Of a stretch of 64,000 bases of DNA, positions 1-9,175 are shown one piece after another. A program made the translations under genes and the position numbers. Below the pieces are notes generated by a model, which saw only the letters and a program-made list of their open reading frames with translations, had not been told where the DNA came from and did not search any database. Source of the DNA: Asticcacaulis sp. (lineage in GTDB: Bacteria; Pseudomonadota; Alphaproteobacteria; Caulobacterales; Caulobacteraceae). The number at the start of each line of letters is the position of its first letter. Position 1 is the first letter of the stretch. The DNA is taken from the NCBI GenBank assembly GCA_024707255.1, contig JANQAC010000002.1, forward strand, positions 1,172,001-1,236,000, given 5' to 3'.

Positions 1-2950
1 GGCCTGACATCGACCCAAATATCGAATCTGACCACGACCCAGGTTTCCAGCCTGACCTCGACCCAGATCGGCGCCCTGACCGAAACCCAGGTGAGGGGAC
101 TCTCCACCACCTTGCTGGCCGGCCTGACCACCACACAGATTTCCGGCCTGACCACGACCGGCATCGCGGCACTGGAAGAGAGCCAGATCGCCAGCCTGAC
201 GATCAGCCAGATTGCCAGCCTCAGCGCCACCGCCCTCGGCAGCCTGTCCTCGACCCAGGTGGACGAACTGACCACCAGCCAGTTGCACGCCCTGAGTTCC
301 ACCCAATTCGGCGGGTTGTCGGAGACCGGCATAACCGGCTTGTCCGTGACAGATTTCGCCACCCTGACCACGACCCAGGTCAAGGGACTAACCGGCGCCC
401 TCATCGCCGCCCTGACCACAACGCAGGTGGCTGGACTATCGACGACCGACATCGCCGTTTTCTCCACGACGCAGATGGGCAGCCTGGCCTCGACCCAGCT
501 TGAGGTTCTGACGGCCGGACAACTGGGCGCGCTGACCTCGACCCATCTTGGCGCCCCGGCGACGGCAAGCCTCGGTGGACTGACTTCGGACGGCGTTGCC
601 ACCCTGACGACAACCCAGCTTCGTGGATTCAGTTCGACCCAGATCGGCTATCTGAATGAAACCAATATCAAGGGCCTGACCACAACCCAGTTGACCGCGC
701 TCACCACGACCCAGATCAAGGGGCTGAACGCCACCGAGGTGCAGGCCCTGTCGCAAGCGCAGCTATCGGCCTTGTCGACCGCACAGCTTGCCGCCATATC
801 GACCGACGGAATCCAGGGTCTGAACGACGACCAGATCGCCGGCATGACCCTGACGCAACTGGTCTCCATGACCTCGACCCAGATCGGCTCGTTGACCACC
901 AGCCAGGTGGCGGCGCTGAATGCCACGCACCTGTCGACCCTGACCACGACCCAACTTCACGGCCTGAGCCAGACACAGATTGGTGCGCTGAACCCGGATG
1001 AAATATCCGGCCTGACAACGACGGGGCTGGCAAGCCTCTATACGAGCCAGATCGGGGGCCTGACCTATACGCAGTTGGGCGCCCTCACGACAACGCAGAT
1101 CGGCGCGCTGGTGACGACACAGGTAGCTGCCATCAGCCCTGATGCCATCTCCGGCCTGAATGAAACCCAGATCGGCAACCTGACGACCACGCAAATCGGG
1201 GCGCTGGGCGCTACGCAAGTGGCGGCCATGGAAACGGAAGATGTGGCGGATATGAATGTCACGCAGATCGCCGCTTTCAACAGCACCCAACTGAAAAGCC
1301 TGACCACGACGCAGATCGGTAACCTGACGACCACCCAGGTCCAGGGGATTGACGACGACCCAGGTTGGAAATCTGACAACCGTGCAGCTCAAGGGGCTGA
1401 CCACGACGGAGATGGCCGTCCTGACCTCATCGCAACTCCAGGCGCTGACGACGACTCAAATGGCAGCCCTGTCGGTGACGGCGGTCAGTGGTTTTACCGA
1501 GAGCCAGTTGCAGGCAATGACGACCACCCAGTTCAAGGCCCTGACCTCCGTTCAGCTTGGCGCCTTGGCGGCGACCGGTATGGCGGCGCTGACGGCAGCG
1601 CAACTGGCCGTCCTGACTTCGACGCAAATGTCAGGATTGAAGGCGACCGAAGCCGCTGCGATTACAACCACGCAACTGGCGTCATTGACATCGACACAGC
1701 TTTCCGGTCTGTCACCCGCAGGCATGGCTGGTCTGACAGCCGAACTGGTAGCGGCGCTTTCGACCACGCAACTCAAGGGACTGAGTGCCAGCCAGCTATC
1801 GGGCCTATCCACCACCTATATAAGCGGTCTGACAGCGGCTCAGATCGGCGCCCTGACCACGACCCAGCTCAAGGGTCTGACGGCCGATCAGATGGGGGCG
1901 CTATCGACCACCGATATCTCGGCTTTCAGCACCAACCAACTGGCCAGTCTGACGACGGCACAACTGACCGGTTTGGTTTCGACCGGGGTCAACGCCCTGT
2001 CGACAACGCAACTGGCGGCCTTGAGCTCCGTGCAGATCAGCGGCCTTTCCACGGGTGGCCTGTCCGGACTGACGTCAGGCCAGACGGCCGCGCTGACAAC
2101 CGCCCAGATATCCGGCCTGACCCAGACGCAGATGGGCGCTCTGACCACGACCGTCATCAACGCCCTGACCCAGACGCAAATTTCGCAATTGACGATGGTG
2201 CAATTCGGTTCCCTGTCCGGCACGGGCGTGGCGACCCTGCTCGAAGCCCATATCGATTCGATCACGACAACCCAAATCGCGTCCCTTTCCAACACAGGCA
2301 TCAGCGGCATGACAGCGACGGAAATGGCTTCGCTGTCGCTCGATCAACTGGCCGCCTTCAATTCCACCCAGATCAGCGCCCTCTCGACCGACGCCATCAG
2401 CGGCCTGACCGAAACCCAGATCGAGGCCTTGACCCTGACGCAACTGGCCGGTTTGACCGCTACACAAATCGGCTCGCTTTCGGACGCGGATATTTCCGCC
2501 CTTGGCACCACTGAAATCGCCTCGCTGACCACCACGCAACTGGCCGGTCTGGTGCGAATGCAGCTTCGCGCCATGACGACGGCGCAGATCGCGGCTCTGA
2601 CGACGACGCAGGTGGGCAGCCTGTCAGCGACGCAGCTTTCCAACCTGACCACGAACGAAATCGCCGCCCTGACGGTGACGCAATTCAAGACCTTGTCATC
2701 CGGCCAGTTCGGCGCCCTGACGGTGACGCAGCTTGATTACCTGTCACCGGGGGAAATGGCGGCGATATCCGGCATCCAGATCAGCGGCCTGACGACAACG
2801 ACGATGTCGGTTTTGGGGACGACCTTCCTGACCGGGTTGAATACCTATCAGATCGAAGCCCTGACTCCGCAGCAGATCAGCTATCTGACGCCGGCCCAGA
2901 TTGGCAGCCTGTCCGCCATCCAACTGGCGGCACTGGTGGCGGCCCAGGGA
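1..2950 (+). repeat. tandem array of 24-bp units encoding octapeptides
   Basis: Roughly 120 degenerate 24-bp units run without a gap through the coding region. The commonest unit reads ctgaccacgacccag plus a variable Ile/Val/Leu codon and two small-residue codons. The strictly kept positions are Leu at position 2, Thr/Ser at 3, Gln at 6 and an aliphatic residue at 7. Every four to eight units the Gln is replaced by Gly, Asp, Glu or Ala (for example TTGI, STDI, PDAI), giving an irregular higher-order pattern. Confidence 0.9.
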
Positions 2951-2953
2951 TAA
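1..2953 (+). CDS. giant octapeptide-repeat protein, 5' end outside window, one internal frameshift
   Basis: The frame is open from the first base, so the true start lies upstream; the GTG at 91 is not a start. About 983 residues are visible once the frame is corrected, and almost all of them form tandem 8-residue units of consensus [GAS]-L-[TS]-T-T-Q-[IVL]-x. I see no domain, membrane helix, Cys or C-terminal anchor; the protein simply ends in the repeats at the TAA at 2951-2953. The reading frame changes from frame 1 to frame 2 at a G4 run (1344-1347). Removing one G joins ...QVQG to LTTTQVG and keeps the octad phase exactly. Similar LTTTQ-repeat proteins in proteobacteria are usually given vague names such as 'beta strand repeat' or 'heme utilization' without functional proof. 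I infer a long solenoid-like, possibly surface-exposed protein; the function is unknown. Confidence 0.85.
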
Positions 2954-3076
2954 CGAATGCATAGCTGGGAACGGGCGCGCCGCATCATTTTTTTATGCCG
3001 CCTGATCATTGCCGCACCGGCATTTTATCCGAATGCAGCCATGCTCTCTCGGCTGTTCAAAATCAGGAGGGCTGTC

Positions 3077-3211
3077 ATGTCAGCAATATTGCCGCCGGAC
3101 CCCGGCTCAGGCGCATCTCATCGGGATAGTTTTCCCTGGAGTGCGATCATCATCATCGGTTTTTCCATATTCGTCGTCGGATGGATGATCATGACCGCGG
3201 GCACCATGTAG
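3077..3211 (+). CDS. 44-residue single-helix membrane protein
   Basis: I choose the ATG at 3077 because a good ribosome-binding site (aggaggg, 3066-3072) precedes it; the longer upstream reading frame has none. The product has a short polar, Pro-rich N-terminus with no strong charge, then one hydrophobic helix (about residues 23-42, starting WSAIIIIGFSIFVVGW). It lies between the repeat-protein gene and the convergent autotransporter gene and may be co-transcribed with the former. I do not recognise a family. Small one-helix proteins of this kind are often missed by annotation. A chance ORF cannot be excluded, but the RBS and helix make it plausible. Confidence 0.55.
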   Translation: MSAILPPDPGSGASHRDSFPWSAIIIIGFSIFVVGWMIMTAGTM

Positions 3212-3222
3212 ACCGGGCCGTT

Positions 3223-6200
3223 CTAGAACTGGAAGCGCGTGCGCAGGGATACCGAGGTGTTGGTATATTCCGGCAGCTCCTGGTATTCAGCTTCTATCGA
3301 GAAGTAACTGTAGGGATTGTCGGCCGACAACCGGAAACCGGCCACGGGGCCGCCGCCTTCGATATTGCCGCCGACCAGGGTGAAGCTGTCGCCGCCAGTG
3401 AAGTTCGCTACCGTGTCCGGCAGGGTGGCGGAGACATTTTGCTTGTAACCGACCCAGAGTTCCGGCTTAAGGAATGAAGTCCTGTAGCTGAGGTTCAGCA
3501 GGGCGGTCGAGGTCAGCAGGTGTCCGTCACGCGCCCCCACAGTAAGATCGAAAAAATCGCCGCCCCCGCTTTCCGTATGGTCGTTTTCATGAAGCTGGTA
3601 ATAGTCGGTCAGAATTTCAGGCGTAACCACCCATTTGCCAAGCCGGAAATCGTATGAGGCGCCCGCGCCCCCGCTGACAGAGTAACCATCCCACTTGGCC
3701 GTCGCCACATGATCGACCGTCGTGGTCAGGATGTTGCGCGTACTTTTGAAGGTATCGTAGCCGGCGCCGGCGTGCAGCCAGGTCTTCAGGCTGCTGGTAT
3801 TGAGGCGCCAGTAAGCGCCGATTGTGATATCGGAATTGGACATGCCTTCAGCCGCCAGGGCGAATGTATCACGCGGCGAAGCGGAGGTCAGGGACAGATA
3901 GGTGCCGACCATCTGGTTGCCATAGATCTGCCTTTCGCGGCCGCCGGCGAAGCTGAAACCCGTCGATTTGAAGCCGGCGGTATCGCTGTAGGCGCGGTTG
4001 ATGCCGTAGCCGTATTCCTGGAGCCAGTACTGCCCGCCGTTATTATCCGGGATGAGGGTCAGGTTGCTTAAGGAGCGGTTCAACGAGGCCGATCCGACGG
4101 ACAGGGAAATCAGATTTTCACCGGAGTAGTCGGGCAGGTACTGGTTGTAGACCTGATCGAAGGCGTCCTTGTCCGTGGCCGCCAGCAGGGATGATTTGGC
4201 GCCCGAATCTTGGGCTACAACGGCTAGAACCGGCATCAACGCGGCATACTGATTGGACGAGTAGCCGGCTTCGCCTTGGGTCTTCAGGCGGAAATTGGCG
4301 GAAAGCACAGTATCCGTATCGTTAAGCGTCAGGTCCGAATGGTAGAGGTAAGGAATATAACCATCCAGCGTTGAGGTCGTCATATCGCCCAGGCTGATGC
4401 TGGAGCCGGTGAGGATATTGAAGCTGGTCGGCGTGGTCAGGATCTTATCAAGGGTCAGGTATAGCTTGGCGCCGTCATCGAAGGTCACCGAGCCGGAGCC
4501 GGACAGAATCGGTACGGTGGGGCTGTAGACGGCGAGCGTCAGGGCCAGACTGCTGTCCGAACCGACATGCAGGCTGCTCATCCGGACCGAACTGCCGGCC
4601 AACAGGCCGGCGCTGGCGCCGCTGTCGATATCCATGGCGATGTCGCCGGACGAGGTCAGCTTGCCAAGGTAGACCGCATCATTGGTCAGGCTGAAGCTGC
4701 CGGTGCCCGTGCCGTAGTCCACATTGCCGTAGATGTAACCGCCGGAGGATGACAGGCTGTCATTGCCGGAGCCGAACAGGATACTGCCGTAAATATAAGG
4801 GGCGGCGATGGCTTCATCATCGTCGCTGTCGGTCGCGTTGTTATCGACCTGGGTAATGGTGACGCCGCCCGTATTAGCGCTGACGTCGATGGCGGTAGCC
4901 TTGCCGGTGATGGTGTCCGTCGTGCCGTCGCCATCATCGTCGGAGGCGGTGATAATGGCACTGATCGTGCCGCTGTTGGTTATGGTCGTCAGTGTGCCCG
5001 ACACGTCGGAAATGGCGGTGGCGCTGCCTGTTGAGCCGGAAGACGACGCATAGATGCCGGAACTGGCGCCAACATTGATCGTGGGGAGGGAAGCGCCGGA
5101 AGCGATGCTGACGGCTGTTGCCTTACCGACATTGGAGACGGTATAGACCGTATTGCCGTCGGCATCTTCGGCGGAGGTCAGGTATCGTGTCGTCGTGGCG
5201 CTTACCGTACCGTCGATATCAAGCCGGGGTGTTATGGCACCGCTGAGCAATGAAATGGCGGTGCCGTCCCCGCCGTAGGATGACGCGGTGATGCTGCCGG
5301 TGCTGCCGATGCCATTGTCGATGGTTGTTGCATAGTCCGTACCACCGATTTGCAGGGCGGTGGCGTCGACGCCGGGATGGACGCCATAGGCACCGATGGC
5401 CCCGCGATTGAGCAGACCGTAATTGACGGAGGGCGGATCAATGGCCGTCGAGGTGTAGGTCAGGCCGCCAAGTGTGATATTTTCTGTCGACGAGCCGATC
5501 ACCAGAGCCGGTGCTGAGCCGTATTGCGTCAGGCTGGCCGTGGATTGCGAGGTGTCAACAAGGCCGTCGCCATCCTCGTCGGTATTGTCATCATCCGTGC
5601 TGGTCACGGAAGCGCCAAGCAGGACGCCGTTGGCGACATTGCCGGCGATGCTGACCAGCGGCCCATCCTGAAGCAGGTTGTTGGCCGGGATCAGGTTTTC
5701 ATAAAGGGCCTGAGTGAGCGCCGCGGTCGAACTGTAGGCTGTGCCGCTGTAGGAACCATCGATGATCAGGTTGCCGCCAATATCGCCGGTGAGCGTGATC
5801 GCCGAGGCGTTTTCACCGAGCGTGCTGACCGAACCCGACAGGTAGACATTGCCGGTAACGCCTTTTTCGAGGGAAATGCCTGTGGAGTTATCGCCGATCA
5901 GCGTCATGGCGCCATCATAGGTAAAGGCGCCCTTGACCTGGTTCTCGAAGCGGATGCCATAGGATGAGTTCCCTTCGACATCGATGGCGGAATCGCTTGT
6001 GATATAAACGTCGCCGACAAAAGGTGACGATCCTGTAGAATGGATGCCGTAGCGGCCGGTGCCTTCGGCCCAGGGCGCATCAATGTAGCCGTCTTCGGTC
6101 CCGTCGAGGCTGGTGGTATCCGAGGCCGTGTAATCGTCTGTGACCGTGATATCGCCGGTCAGGACCAGACCCTTGGTGCGATCGGGGAAATCGGTGATCA

Positions 6201-6468
6201 GAATGCCGGTCGAGCCAGACTCAGAGCCGGACATGGCGATGCTGCCTTCGAAATCGAGTGTGTTGTCACTGTCTACCGTTATGGCCGTGCCGCTGGTCAG
6301 GGTAATGGAGCCGTCGGACGTAACCGTGAGATCGCCGGCTGTGCTGGTCAGTACGGGCGAGGTGGTCGCGGTCGAAATCGATGTTTCGGCAAGTGCCCGC
6401 GTGCCAAGTCCTCCGCTGCCGAGAACCAGTCCGAGGGCTGTGGCGGTCAGGAGGGTATGTTTACGCAT
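3223..6468 (-). CDS. autotransporter with C-terminal beta-barrel
   Basis: This 1081-residue protein has a classic Sec signal peptide (basic MRKH, hydrophobic core, likely cleavage after ALA at 27). A long Ser/Thr/Gly/Asp-rich passenger follows (about 28-790), made of the repeating short beta motifs typical of a beta-helix stalk. The C-terminal 270-290 residues are an autotransporter barrel with alternating aromatic strands that end in Phe (RTRFQF), the usual outer-membrane insertion signal. The passenger carries several Asp-rich segments (DDDNTDEDGDGLVD, DDDGDGTTD, DSDDDE) that look like calcium-binding loops. No protease triad or adhesin domain is recognisable. By family the passenger should be exposed at the cell surface, perhaps in adhesion. 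It is transcribed towards the small ORF at 3077-3211, only 11 bp away. Confidence 0.88.
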   Translation of the reverse strand: MRKHTLLTATALGLVLGSGGLGTRALAETSISTATTSPVLTSTAGDLTVTSDGSITLTSGTAITVDSDNTLDFEGSIAMSGSESGSTGILITDFPDRTKGLVLTGDITVTDDYTASDTTSLDGTEDGYIDAPWAEGTGRYGIHSTGSSPFVGDVYITSDSAIDVEGNSSYGIRFENQVKGAFTYDGAMTLIGDNSTGISLEKGVTGNVYLSGSVSTLGENASAITLTGDIGGNLIIDGSYSGTAYSSTAALTQALYENLIPANNLLQDGPLVSIAGNVANGVLLGASVTSTDDDNTDEDGDGLVDTSQSTASLTQYGSAPALVIGSSTENITLGGLTYTSTAIDPPSVNYGLLNRGAIGAYGVHPGVDATALQIGGTDYATTIDNGIGSTGSITASSYGGDGTAISLLSGAITPRLDIDGTVSATTTRYLTSAEDADGNTVYTVSNVGKATAVSIASGASLPTINVGASSGIYASSSGSTGSATAISDVSGTLTTITNSGTISAIITASDDDGDGTTDTITGKATAIDVSANTGGVTITQVDNNATDSDDDEAIAAPYIYGSILFGSGNDSLSSSGGYIYGNVDYGTGTGSFSLTNDAVYLGKLTSSGDIAMDIDSGASAGLLAGSSVRMSSLHVGSDSSLALTLAVYSPTVPILSGSGSVTFDDGAKLYLTLDKILTTPTSFNILTGSSISLGDMTTSTLDGYIPYLYHSDLTLNDTDTVLSANFRLKTQGEAGYSSNQYAALMPVLAVVAQDSGAKSSLLAATDKDAFDQVYNQYLPDYSGENLISLSVGSASLNRSLSNLTLIPDNNGGQYWLQEYGYGINRAYSDTAGFKSTGFSFAGGRERQIYGNQMVGTYLSLTSASPRDTFALAAEGMSNSDITIGAYWRLNTSSLKTWLHAGAGYDTFKSTRNILTTTVDHVATAKWDGYSVSGGAGASYDFRLGKWVVTPEILTDYYQLHENDHTESGGGDFFDLTVGARDGHLLTSTALLNLSYRTSFLKPELWVGYKQNVSATLPDTVANFTGGDSFTLVGGNIEGGGPVAGFRLSADNPYSYFSIEAEYQELPEYTNTSVSLRTRFQF

Positions 6469-6590
6469 CTTGTCAGGGCTCCAATTCTCATTCGTGCGCC
6501 GATGGGCTGGCGTGAAAATGAAAAATCAGAAGGGCTCTATTAAGTCCGCTTTGATGCAGCCCTGACACTCCGCAACAGGATTGAAATGAA

Positions 6591-6610
6591 AAGACGCCCC
6601 GCAGGGCGCC
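6591..6610 (-). terminator. weak hairpin terminator after the DUF6496-like gene
   Basis: On the minus strand a CGCCC/GGGCG stem with a four-base loop is followed by tcttttc. It sits about 25 bp past the stop of the gene at 6632. The T run is short, so confidence is moderate. Confidence 0.45.
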
Positions 6611-6631
6611 GTTTCGTGAATATGTGAAGGC

Positions 6632-6817
6632 TCAATGATGCGTATGGCTGTGCGGCTTGCTGTCTTTTTTCGGAATGTGCGCTTCGTGCATGGCTATGGC
6701 GGTCGCCTGCTTGCGGCTGGTGACCTTTTTGCCGCTGCCGCTTTTCAGTTCACCTGCCTTGAATTCGTGCATGACCTTTTCGACCTTCTTTTTCTGGCCG
6801 GATGTTTCCTTCGGCAT
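6632..6817 (-). CDS. small basic DUF6496-like protein
   Basis: The product has 61 residues and starts MPKETSGQKKKVEKVMHEF. I prefer the ATG at 6817 to the upstream start at 6841 because aaaggag lies 9-10 bases before it and because family members start with MPKET. The protein is rich in Lys and His (ending HSHTHH) and carries the KVMHEFK-GELKSG block followed by a K-x-RKQAxAIA segment typical of DUF6496 proteins. The function is unknown; the charge suggests a nucleic-acid partner or a stress-related role, which is only an inference. The His-rich tail could bind metal. Confidence 0.8.
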   Translation of the reverse strand: MPKETSGQKKKVEKVMHEFKAGELKSGSGKKVTSRKQATAIAMHEAHIPKKDSKPHSHTHH

Positions 6818-6946
6818 GACTATGCTCCTTTGAAAGCCCACCTGTGCGCATTAGACAGCCCGGCCGGTAAAAATGCCATGCGGGCATAGGGGAGGGTGGC
6901 AAAATAGTCATTGGCGAGGCAGCCAAAAACAGGCATTCAGGCGGGC

Positions 6947-7300
6947 ATGACTCTGATTCTCTACGGCATACCGAACTGCGACACGGTGAAAAAGGCGCGT
7001 AACTGGCTGACCGCCAATGGCGTCACCTATGAATTCCATGATTACAAGAAGGCTGGGATCGATGCCGCGCGTCTCAAGGCATGGTCGGAAAAGCTGGGCT
7101 GGGAAAAGGTGCTCAATCGCGCCAGCAGCACATTCAAGGGCCTGGCCGAAGAAGCGAAGCAGGGGCTGGACGAGACAAAAGCCATAACCCTGATGATGGC
7201 GCAGCCATCAATGATCAAGCGACCGATTTTCGAGAAAGACGGACAGGTGATTGCCGGATTGAAGCCGGACAGCGCCGAACTCAAGGCCCTGCTTATCTGA
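6947..7300 (+). CDS. ArsC/Spx-family thiol reductase (YffB-like)
   Basis: The product has 117 residues and a thioredoxin-like ArsC fold. It begins MTLILYGIPNCDTVKKA, with a single conserved Cys in the PNCDTVKKAR loop, followed by a WL-x-x-x-G segment and the late RPIFEKDG block that contains the family's conserved Arg-Pro. The start at 6947 is chosen over a longer frame from 6911 because the fold begins at MTLILYG. Family members are small cytoplasmic reductases related to arsenate reductase; YffB-type proteins use glutathione and their true substrate is unclear. No ars operon is nearby. The stop overlaps the convergent DUF2147 gene by 8 bp. Confidence 0.88.
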   Translation: MTLILYGIPNCDTVKKARNWLTANGVTYEFHDYKKAGIDAARLKAWSEKLGWEKVLNRASSTFKGLAEEAKQGLDETKAITLMMAQPSMIKRPIFEKDGQVIAGLKPDSAELKALLI

Positions 7301-7679
7301 CGCGCGTCCAGGTTTCGGACCGGCAGATGCGGTCGCCGAACAGGCACTCACGGCTGTAAAGGGTGGTGCCCTGAAGGGTAAGTGTTGCAGCGTAGGTCTT
7401 GCCTTCCTTGGGGCTGTAAGCCTTGCCCTTCCAGCTATTGGCGCCATCGGAAACCAGGTCGTAAAACACCTTGTCGCCGATGTGGGCTTTCGTTTTGACC
7501 GCTGGATTGAGCCAGGCGATCGTGCCGCAAACCCCCTCGGACTGGCCGCCGGCGCAGGGCGCAAAAGCGATTTGTGCCTGGCCGTTTGCGCGCTGCCAGT
7601 TACCGGACAGATCCGCCGCCAGAACCTTACCCGGAATGGCCAGCGAAAAAGCCAGCAGAAGTGATATTGATAAGCGCAT
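7293..7679 (-). CDS. exported DUF2147 protein
   Basis: The product has about 128 residues: a signal peptide (MRLSISLLLAFSLAIPGKVLA, cleavage near residue 21-22) followed by a small beta-rich domain. This contains the DUF2147 signature: a GNWQ start, a single Cys before GTIAWL, the KGKAYSPKEGKTY block and a C-terminal ETWTRV. A TTG start at 7691 adds four residues; the ATG at 7679 is preferred, with a weak aaagg 13 bases upstream. The family is periplasmic and of unknown function, with a lipocalin-like fold suspected. It stands alone on its strand, convergent with the ArsC-like gene. Confidence 0.82.
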   Translation of the reverse strand: MRLSISLLLAFSLAIPGKVLAADLSGNWQRANGQAQIAFAPCAGGQSEGVCGTIAWLNPAVKTKAHIGDKVFYDLVSDGANSWKGKAYSPKEGKTYAATLTLQGTTLYSRECLFGDRICRSETWTRVR

Positions 7680-7737
7680 GAACAAGCCCAACCTTTGACA
7701 ACAATATAGGCGCTGTTGCCTTCGCTTTGGTTAAAAA

Positions 7738-8526
7738 TCACCCGATCGTTTCATGCGTGCCGACGTCACCCTTGCGCCAGTAACCGGATGCCTTGATCCA
7801 CGACGGATTGACGCCATGATCGTCGATCAATTGTTGACGGATAAGTTTGGCCAGTGTGCTTTCGCACGCCACCCAGGCATAAACAATGCCTTGCGGCAGG
7901 TGCATGGCCTTGAGCGCCTCGTTCAGGCAGTTAGCATGGCCGCCCTGGCGATAGACCCAGTGAACGCTGGCATCGGCTTTCGTCTCGAAATGCAGACGGT
8001 CTTCCAGGCCATCCACTTCGGCCACTACGCAGACCTTCGTGCCCTCCGGCAGTTCTTCCAGCCGCCGCGCGATGGCGGGCAGGGCGGTGTCGTCGCCGAT
8101 TAATAAGTAACGGTCGAAGGTGGGTGAAATCAACATTGATCCGCGTGGCCCGCCGATATTCAGAATGTCTCCAATATTTGCATTCATGGCCCAGGCTGTG
8201 GCTGGGCCGGCCTCATGAAGGGCGAATTCGATATCCAGGGTCTGGCCGTCAAACCGGCGCGGCGTGTAGTCGCGCATGATTGGCTTAGGCCCGTCACCCG
8301 GCGGCAACCCCGGCTCCGGAAGGATCAGAATGCCGGTATCCGGATCGGGAAAAAACAACTTGATATGATCATCGAAACCCAGGCTCTGAAAGCCGGTGAA
8401 ATCGCCGGCAAGCGTGACGCGCCGCAGGTGAGGCGTAATCGCTTTCACCTGTGTGACGGTCAGTTCACGCCGGCGGGTTTCAAAGCGGACGCGGGTAACC
8501 GAACGCCCGTCGGTCAGCGCATCCAT
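7738..8526 (-). CDS. siderophore-interacting FAD-binding protein (ViuB-like)
   Basis: This cytoplasmic flavoprotein is predicted to reduce ferric siderophores and release iron. It shows the N-terminal FAD-binding beta-barrel with the RDYTPRRFD motif (Arg-x-Tyr-Thr contacts FAD) and the GPRGSM loop, then an NAD(P)H-binding domain (LLIGDDTALPAIARRLEE, later YAWVACE) and a C-terminal GYWRKGD block. These are typical of SIP/ViuB proteins of about 260 residues. The ATG at 8526 lies one base after the TAA of the PadR gene, so translation is likely coupled. Co-transcription with a PadR repressor suggests regulated iron acquisition; no siderophore biosynthesis genes are nearby. Confidence 0.9.
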   Translation of the reverse strand: MDALTDGRSVTRVRFETRRRELTVTQVKAITPHLRRVTLAGDFTGFQSLGFDDHIKLFFPDPDTGILILPEPGLPPGDGPKPIMRDYTPRRFDGQTLDIEFALHEAGPATAWAMNANIGDILNIGGPRGSMLISPTFDRYLLIGDDTALPAIARRLEELPEGTKVCVVAEVDGLEDRLHFETKADASVHWVYRQGGHANCLNEALKAMHLPQGIVYAWVACESTLAKLIRQQLIDDHGVNPSWIKASGYWRKGDVGTHETIG

Positions 8527-8527
8527 G

Positions 8528-9160
8528 TTACAGTCTTTCGATTTTCTTGGCGGTTTCATCGATCAGGTCGACCACCGCTTCGATCTCGGCCTTGTTCATC
8601 GGGCGCATCCCGCGGGTGCGCAGGGCGGCTTTCAGGTTGGCCATGGCGCGGAAGAGCGGGGCATAGTCGCCGTGTTCACCGCGCTGGCCGTCCATCATTG
8701 AGAATAGCTGATCGACCTGCTCGGCCTTATCCGCCAGATGGGTGATGCCGGCCTCGGTAATGGTGGCGGACTTGCGGCCGTCCTCATTGGGGGCAATGGT
8801 AATGAAGCCTTCATCTTCCAGCCAGCTCAGGGTTGGATAGATGACGCCGGGGGAGGGGCTGTAGGCGCCGTTGAAGCGGTCCTCGATGGCCTTGATCAGT
8901 TCGTAGCCGTGGCTGGACTTTTCGCTGATGAGTTTGAGCAGTACCAGCCGCAAACCGCCGTGACCAAAGCCACGCCCATCCCTGCCGCCGCGCATCCGAT
9001 CGAAAGCGCGTTCAAAGCCTTCACGGCCGCGACCGCCAAGACTGCCGCTGAAGCCGGCGCCAAAACCGCGATGACCGGGGCCGCCAAAGCCGTCCCGATG
9101 GCTGAAATTACGGTCAGCGCAAGCGCCCTGTCCGCGACGGTGAAAAAACATGCCTCGCAT
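8528..9160 (-). CDS. PadR-family transcriptional regulator with Gly/Arg/Phe-rich N-terminus
   Basis: The 210-residue product has a low-complexity N-terminal region (about 1-68) rich in Gly, Arg, Phe and His. A PadR winged helix follows (about 69-150: LRLVLLKLI, HGYELIKAIE, GVIYPTLSWLEDEGFI and the wing around ITEAG), then a C-terminal dimerisation helix. By family it is a repressor that binds AT-rich palindromes. Three ATATAT-centred palindromes lie just upstream, consistent with autoregulation. The next gene on the strand, the siderophore-interacting protein, is the likely co-regulated target. The long disordered head is seen in some PadR proteins of this clade; its role is unknown. Confidence 0.9.
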   Translation of the reverse strand: MRGMFFHRRGQGACADRNFSHRDGFGGPGHRGFGAGFSGSLGGRGREGFERAFDRMRGGRDGRGFGHGGLRLVLLKLISEKSSHGYELIKAIEDRFNGAYSPSPGVIYPTLSWLEDEGFITIAPNEDGRKSATITEAGITHLADKAEQVDQLFSMMDGQRGEHGDYAPLFRAMANLKAALRTRGMRPMNKAEIEAVVDLIDETAKKIERL

Positions 9161-9175
9161 GTGAGGTCTCCTTTG

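Noticed and set aside
1347..2514. Continuation of frame 1 of the repeat protein past the G4 run
   Set aside because: Repeats end exactly there and the remainder is Arg/Asp/Pro-rich shadow sequence; the true frame continues in frame 2.
1..2950. CRISPR array or minisatellite
   Set aside because: The 24-bp units have no spacers and keep codon phase; they encode protein octads.
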